A stretch of 64,000 nucleotides of DNA from Rattus norvegicus. Taxonomy: Eukaryota; Chordata; Mammalia; Rodentia; Muridae. This document shows positions 57,892-64,000 of this stretch, in pieces. How positions within the stretch are numbered: the stretch's first letter is position 1; each line of letters starts with the position of its first letter. A program made the position numbers and the translations under genes. The notes beneath the pieces are model-generated. The model did no database searches and had not been told where the DNA came from. It saw only the letters and a list, made by a program, of their open reading frames with translations. The stretch lies in assembly GCF_036323735.1 (NCBI RefSeq), contig NC_086026.1, forward strand, positions 85,703,359-85,767,358. The letters run 5' to 3'.

Positions 57892-60800
57892 GTAAGTTCT
57901 TTATAATGTATCCTCAAACCCCATGCTTTCTTTTCATGTTCGGACAGGAATGCGTTCTCCCACTTGAAAAACAGCTGAAGTCAAAGTTTCATTACACGTT
58001 TGCTATTTGCTATGTTGTCCAGGAGGAAACCAGAATGAAAGGGTTGCAGGGACTTTGCCCATCCGTACTGCTGTGGCGACGCTGCTAATCATGTTCTCAT
58101 TCCACATTATAAAGCTTTGTGAACGCTGAAGTATGTCTTCACGTGTTATCTGCTTTGGTTTTGCTTATTTACTGTGCAAGAGCTCGCATCTTCGCGATTA
58201 TAACGCTTTGACTTTGCAGTTTTGCTTATGGCGTGAATCCCCAGAGATGACGAGATGGTCCTCAGTCAGGTTGGGACTCGTTTGGCCTGGGGCTCCTGAC
58301 ACCTTGCAAATGGTCAACGAAGGGCGAGGTTAATTAAACCTAACATGTAAGACCCTGAGTCTCAAAGAACCTTTTGCCAAATATCTGAAAATACAGGTCT
58401 TGCCTGTACTGACGGCAGCTAACACTGAGCTTTCTTTATGATTAGTAACAAAATCTATAAGCACAGAGAATATTCCATTAAACTAGGAAAGGTAAGAGAA
58501 CTATTCCGAGATGGTTGGATACCCAAACCATAAAAGCATCAGTTAGTTTACAAAAGAAATTGGCCTCTCTCTCCTCTTGCCTCTCCGGTCTCACTGTGAT
58601 TACATCAACGGCCCCCATGGCATCTAACTTATCTGTAATCCCACTTTCTTCCTCACGGCTTTCACATGGCTCTGAGTGGTCTTTTACATCACGCCCCATT
58701 TCATCTAGACAGTAAGAGAAAGCCAACAACGTCACACCTAGAGTCTCTCTGTACCCCAGGCAAAGCTGCAAGGATTTCGGTGCTTCCCTGGATTCTGTAT
58801 TTTTATAATGGATTCTGTATTTCCCTAGAGCATGATACTGTTTATTCTTTTGTCTTCCTATGCAGCCAAGATGCAATTATAACTCATTCATGCTCAGTGT
58901 CTGTAACAATCAGATGCTTAGGAAATATTTACTGAGATTTTACCTGACACCAAAGACTAACAGCTGTTGTCTAAAAACAACAGAATAGAGCGTTTATCTG
59001 CTCTTTCATTGTTTTAGAAGGCAGCGGCCTAAAAGGAAGAGAGATTGAACCTTTCTTGGAACTTGGATGATTGAATTACGCTTAATTAGCAGCCAGTGTT
59101 CAACATGTTATGTAACTTTAGATTTCAATGCCAGATTCTAGAAAATCAAATGCCACCCTGAGAATTTCTCAGGTTGTGGTGCACCGTGGTCACTATGAGT
59201 CACAGGCCCAGTTAGTTACCAAGTTCGAGCACTTATAGGACCTGTCTCTGCGAGTGAACGATCGTCTCTTACACTAGTTGCATTGGAGTCCATCCCTACT
59301 GCAGGGCTGTCTGTACTGCAAGGCCACCGTACCATGCCTCTGCTTCAGCGCCTACCAGAGAGCTTGTATTTCCTCCAAAAAGAAGGCTTACTGCAAACAC
59401 ACTCTGGCCTGCTCAATTACAAATGGTATCTGTGACTGGTTCACCCATTGTTACCTACCCATACCGTGGCTCTCCTCCTCCCCAAACTCCACATGTACTG
59501 TGCAACTCTTTTTAGGCCTTTTGTATTGCTTTTTGTTACCTGCAGTGCTCCTCATAGCCTCTCATTAGAGTTACCACATAAAACATGAATTGAGTTGTAC
59601 GGCCCACAGCCTCTTCCCCAGCACATTCTCTCCACACTTTCCTCATGAGTTCCTTGGTCTTTTTAAACACTTGGGCATATCTTGCTCCATGGACAGAAGT
59701 ATAGTACAGAAATTTGTATTCATGGGCCTGTAATTGCCCATGAACACGTAAGCTTCATGGAGCTCAATGAATCACAATCTGTGTGAAACCTCACAACATA
59801 CGATGTTGCTTTCTAGACATCTGATAAATGATTTAAGATTAAATACATAATAATTCTATAGTCATATCAGTTATTAAATGAAATAGAAAAAGACCAAAAC
59901 AAAATTCTTTCTTGAGATAATATTAGAATATTGTCTGTACATAATTGTTAGAAATGGAATTTGTACAACGTTTAGAGGAGCATTAATGACAAAACTATTC
60001 CATCGAACCCTTACTGGATTTAATTCAGAAATGTAAGACATAATGAAAAGGTAACATTGGGTTAAGAATTTAAATTAAAATGTAGACTCAGATGTTCTGT
60101 GTCAAAACCAAATTTCTCAAATTAAAAAGAGGGCTGCTACCCTGAAAACATGCCCATATTGTGAAAGAAAAAAATGTTTAAAAGAATTGTTTTACAAAAT
60201 GTTTCTTTGACCATTATTAAAAAGATAACAAAGAACATTCCAAAATATGTCTAGAAAGGAAAATTAAGGTAAACAGGTTATAAAAAGCTTTATGAAATTT
60301 TATTCTTGTCCATTTTAGGAGGAAATCAGATTTTGAAAACTATTTAAAACAGCTACTAGCAATTTACTAGCAGAGAGTAATTTTACTTGCTAGTCCTCAC
60401 AGCTTCCAGTTCATAATGAAGTAAGATGTAAAGGCGCAAGAGATGTTGTGAGGACAAATCTATAGTGGGCATTCCCACAATGCACCTCTCACGTCACAAG
60501 TGTGCTATGCAAAACACTCTTACTACTGCAAGGCCTCTGGGTGAGGAACATGCCCTTTTCTTGGCCTTCAGATCAACTATGATCTTTCCTTCATGGATTT
60601 TCCTAAGCCTCTGTTGCTATGATACTTCCTTTCAGACAGTACAAACCATCAGGCACAGTAAGTGCTATTGTTTACTAAATACTGTTCATGTTCTCTGCCT
60701 TACCGGTCCCCACTTCATACTGAGTCACAATTCTGAGCCTGTGTATGGTTAAAAAAAGGCATTCATTGTTGTTGAAAAACTACAAAAAATAAAATGGTAT

Positions 60801-61765
60801 TTTTTATCCCCACTAGGTCTACACTGCAGTGCCCCAAGATATCTGCTGGATATCGTGCCAGAAGCACATATTCCAATTCCATGGCCGCCCAGACTAGCTG
60901 CCCAACACTCCCTTACACTTAAATATGCACATAAAAGAACACACAACCCAATAACCTTTAATCCAATTGATAAGATTTAATTATCCACCTAAACACACAA
61001 AGCCCAGTACACATCCATCCCTTAAGAACTTTAATAACAACCTGTAAATACACAGAGTGGAATCTTAACTCAGCTTCCATTTTCTCTCCACCCTGACTAC
61101 TCTCCCTATCCCTCTTGTTTCTCCTCTTCCGTTCCAGTCTCCTCCTCTTCCTTCAAACTTTTCTCCTGCCAATCCTTCCTGCTCATCCAATGACAGGCCT
61201 CCTTCTATCCTGTACCTGCCCTCACCTGTATTTTACAAATTCAATGGGGAGAAGGTTCTGGTGAAGTCACCTGAGTCCTGAGTAGTGACTAGGCAGCTGT
61301 CCTTGGGGCAATGAAATTAGCATCAAAATACAGATAACTCCAGGGCAAACCACAACAATTCATCTTTCCCGGAGAATCTATATAAACTTACCCAGTTTGT
61401 TTCTTTATATATAATAAAGATATCATTCTTCCCAATTCAGTTTCTAACTGTAAACGTCTCCAATCCATTGCTGTATGTTCTCTCTTTCTTCAAGTTCTAC
61501 GATTATCCTTCTTAAACATTAGATATGTTTGCGAATTGTACTATTACTCAGAGGTGTCTTCTGCGTATCATATTTTCATGGAGTGGAGAAATCTAAAACA
61601 CTGCCTGCATTGTTCATGGAAATAAATGTACAACCGTTTTCCTCATTTTAAAGAGTTAAGCAACTACTAGTGAGATAAAAGATTTGCTTCATCCTTTTCT
61701 CTTTTTCTTTTTCTTTTCTTGACTCTTATCCCATCCCACCTGGTGTCTTTTCTTTTCCTTTGCAG
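57892..61765 (+). other. Hmgcll1: Hmgcll1 last intron, about 3.9 kb
   Basis: The donor is GTAAGT. The acceptor is a long pyrimidine tract ending CTTTGCAG. The intron is mostly unique sequence with one rodent interspersed repeat near 60790-61360. Between 57900 and 60790 I see no gene, RNA gene or clear repeat. Confidence 0.9.
60790..61360. repeat. Rodent LTR-like repeat, orientation uncertain
   Basis: CACTAGGTCTACACTGCAGT, CCTTTAATCCAATTGATAAG, AACTTTAATAACAACCTG, a C/T-rich middle and AATACAGATAACTCCAGGGC recur together in a known rodent interspersed repeat. I cannot name the family reliably. Confidence 0.5.
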
Positions 61766-61876
61766 GGTGTGGATCTCCACAAAGTGATGGAAGCTGGGGA
61801 CTTTATTTGCAAGGCAGTGAATAAAACCACAAACTCTAAGGTTGCCCAAGCCTCCTTCAAAGCACGACTTGAATGA
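61766..61876 (+). CDS. Hmgcll1: Hmgcll1 terminal coding exon and stop
   Basis: The last 36 codons, GVDLHKVMEAGDFICKAVNK through TTNSKVAQASFKARLE, end at TGA 61874-61876. The exon follows a strong pyrimidine-rich acceptor. It encodes the C-terminal helix region that in HMGCL folds near the active site. The tail SFKARLE does not end in the CKL-type peroxisomal signal of HMGCL, which fits the cytosolic/ER-associated paralogue. From memory the human HMGCLL1 protein ends a few residues earlier, so the KARLE tail may be a rodent extension; that comparison was not run. Confidence 0.95.
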   Translation, partial: GVDLHKVMEAGDFICKAVNKTTNSKVAQASFKARLE

Positions 61877-62902
61877 GTTTATGGTTTGAGAAAGAGAAGA
61901 GCCATTCCCGCCCCAGTTCATCACAGCATCATCAGTGCCAACGCATTCTGAAGTGGAAGTAAATAAGAAAGAGCTGGGAAAGGAGATATGCTTTGGAAAG
62001 TTTATCAGTGGGTAGACCATGAATTCGGTGGAAGGCAAGACGAGGCATTTGTTCAACTGCAAGCTGGGAATTAACACCGGTGCACGTCCTTCTGGGGGTG
62101 GACAAGGCCTGATCATTTGCTCTTACAGAAATCATTATATTTTTTAGCTTAGTAGAGCTGAAAATTGACTTCAGATTTCTCTAAGTATCAAGTGCTGTGT
62201 TAATGCCTCCTCAAGCCACCTTACCGCCGGGTACACATTGTTAGTGGTTTATGAGCCTCGACACAATGCAGAGTGTGTGGCCCTGAAGTTGTGTGTTTTT
62301 CCTCTGGATCCCGGTTCTCCATTTGCCAAGTTTGTTAAGTTATGGACCAAGAGCCAAAGTTTCATCTGACCCAACATAATTTTTAGCAATAGAACTTTTA
62401 TATTTCAAGTGCGGCTAACATCTGTTAACTATTTCAATGACTTTATTGTGCTCCAAGTTGCTGTGGTCAATGGCAAGACGCCACATCCTGAAAGCACGCC
62501 GTACCTCCCATGTTTGTTCCATGCGTTCAGTTTGCTGTGTTTTACATTTAATCAGTTGTAGAAAAAATAGTCCACAATGTTATTTAAATATGGAGAAACT
62601 ATATGGTGTGATTTTTATTCTGGTGTCTGAGGGACAGTAATGACAGGAGACTGACGTAGACACTCTTGTCTATTTCCATAATATCTAGGTTACTTTTGAA
62701 TTGCCCAAGGAAATACTATTGTGATTTTAAGAATTTTAATATAATTTTAACTGATGAAAAGTCTGTTTTCCTTGACTTAATATTCTCTCTATCTGTTTGT
62801 TTTTATTTGACTTTAGAATATTTATTTTGAAGTGGAATGACAGAAATATTATCTTTTGTGCCAGAAAGCATTGTAAGGGATAATGAAAATTAATACATTA
62901 AA
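61877..62902 (+). other. Hmgcll1: Hmgcll1 3' UTR (end uncertain)
   Basis: Non-coding sequence after the stop, AT-rich toward its end. There is no canonical AATAAA here. An ATTAAA at 62897-62902, just before a B3 SINE, is the best visible polyadenylation signal, and AATATA/AATATT variants lie earlier. The extent is inference and would need 3' end data. Confidence 0.5.
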
Positions 62903-62905
62903 GAT

Positions 62906-63090
62906 CAAGGCCTGGGGCTATGGCTCAGTGGTCAAGAGCACTGGCCATCCTTCTAGAGGGCATAGACTTGATTCCAAGCGCCCATATGATGATTCAATAG
63001 CATTTATAACTCCAGTTTCAGGGAATCTAATGGCTTCTTCTGGCCTCTTCTTGACTAGTCAGGCAAGAAGGACACAGGCATATGTGCAGG
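62906..63090 (+). repeat. B3 SINE, plus strand
   Basis: TATGGCTCAGTGGTCAAGAG, CACTGGCCATCCTTCTAGAG and TTATAACTCCAGTTTCAGGG mark a sense B3 just after the proposed Hmgcll1 polyadenylation signal. Confidence 0.88.
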
Positions 63091-63769
63091 TAAATCATCC
63101 ATTAATGCAAAATAGCGTAGACATCCTAGAAAATAGTAAAAATATTGAAATGAAAATATTCAAGACAATAAGGATATTGATTAGAAGTACAATATCGTTA
63201 GAGGTATATGGTAGGGAAAACTGGAATGGAAACATACAGCTTGACAAAGAAACCTAAATTTCCATAGAAGACTCCGACTTGTCAGCTTGTAACGGTTCTT
63301 CAGGAGGGTCTGTTACCGCATGCTTTCCTCAAGCGCACTGAAAGCAGTTCTGTGCTTGGGGGCTCAGGTTGGAACATGAATGGCACAGAGGCAGTAAAGT
63401 GGCATTTGATTGTGGAGCTGCCTTAGTACCCCCTCCCTGATCATCTCTTTTGACTAGGGTGCTGCCAGGCATCGACATCAAAGGTTCTTTTTTCTCCATT
63501 TTCTGAGGAAATTGATTTTCCCTATCAGAGATGTGGAGTGTTCAGTTTTGAGATATTTGGGAAAACATCTGTTTATGCAGACTACTTGTAAAATCAGTGA
63601 CCAGCATTTTCGTTTGGAAATGAAACTCAAAGTTCTTTCACAGACGGAGCACATAGAAACCTCAGATATAGTGCTGTACAGTTGCATGGTGCCTACCTCC
63701 GCAGATCAGCTAATTTTCATGACTACCTTGATACTGTCTACTTACACTTGACATAGCTAGTTTATGTTT

Positions 63770-63771
<2 letters not shown>
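63091..63771. other. Sequence downstream of Hmgcll1, nothing recognised
   Basis: Unique-looking sequence. Short frames only. Confidence 0.4.

Positions 63772-63828
<57 letters not shown>
63772..63828. repeat. (CT)n microsatellite
   Basis: About 28 CT units. Confidence 0.95.
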
Positions 63829-63829
<1 letters not shown>

Positions 63830-64000
63830 TGTCTTAATTTCTTAGGAAGAATTTTCTCAACTGCCCAGGAAACCTTGCAGTCACTGCAGGACCCATTGGA
63901 AAAAAACAAAAAGCAAAAAACAACAACAACAAAAAACTCACCCATATGTATTTTGATACCAAATTTTGCCCTGATTTTACCTAGAAAGACTTAAGAACAG

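Larger units (their letters stand above)
1377..62902 (+). other. Hmgcll1: Hmgcll1 gene, 3' portion (three coding exons, two introns, 3' UTR)
   Basis: Three exons on the + strand join in one frame into the C-terminal third of an HMG-CoA lyase. Exon lengths (189, 126 and 108 coding bases plus stop) and phase 0 junctions match the last three coding exons of the HMGCL family. The wording of the protein (for example KEIPPGALAVHCHDTYGQ and GDFICKAVNKTTNSKVAQAS) fits the HMGCLL1 paralogue better than mitochondrial HMGCL, and the C-terminus lacks the peroxisomal CKL tail of HMGCL. From family knowledge, HMGCLL1 is an extramitochondrial, N-myristoylated lyase that splits HMG-CoA into acetyl-CoA and acetoacetate. 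The N-terminal exons, promoter and myristoylation site are outside the window. The 3' end given is only a candidate polyadenylation signal. Confidence 0.93.

Overview
This window is mammalian DNA, almost certainly rat. The reasons are near-consensus ID SINEs (the rat-amplified BC1-like family), B1/B2/B3/B4-type rodent SINEs, rat-style L1 3' ends, abundant (TG)n tracts, and exons with GT-AG introns. There are no bacterial or phage features.

The only host gene I can support is the 3' part of Hmgcll1 (3-hydroxymethyl-3-methylglutaryl-CoA lyase like 1), on the + strand. Three coding exons are visible: 1377-1565 (63 codons), 57766-57891 (42 codons) and 61766-61876 (36 codons plus stop). All junctions are phase 0. 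Together they carry the His-x-His metal-binding motif, the catalytic Cys loop with its Asn ligand, and the C-terminus. Earlier exons lie upstream of the window. The first intron seen here is about 56.2 kb and the second about 3.9 kb. Nearly everything else is intronic.

The introns are dominated by transposable elements. (i) An old LTR-type element, 4123-6621, with two direct repeats of about 310 bp and B1-derived pieces inside. (ii) Several L1 fragments. One has a 16-bp target-site duplication (6827-7299). One is a clean twin-primed 5' inversion (37814-39431). A larger inverted one (41386-45012) was later hit by an ID element. (iii) A solo class II LTR, 28970-29337, with a 6-bp duplication and a perfect CTCF-type core. 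(iv) A structurally complete but coding-dead gammaretrovirus-like provirus, 30330-36371. It has apparently identical 517-bp LTRs, a CTCT duplication, a tRNA-Pro primer site and a purine tract, but only broken gag-pol remnants. (v) URR1-like, B1, B2, B3 and ID copies and many microsatellites.

The most unusual signal is in the provirus leader. Six hairpins lie in series at 31002-31238. Each has a 6-bp stem and an 11-nt loop of shared sequence, and the stems differ by compensatory changes. Two tandem 51-bp hairpin units follow. I infer selected RNA structure (packaging, dimerisation or translation), which structural folding and comparison with other copies could test.
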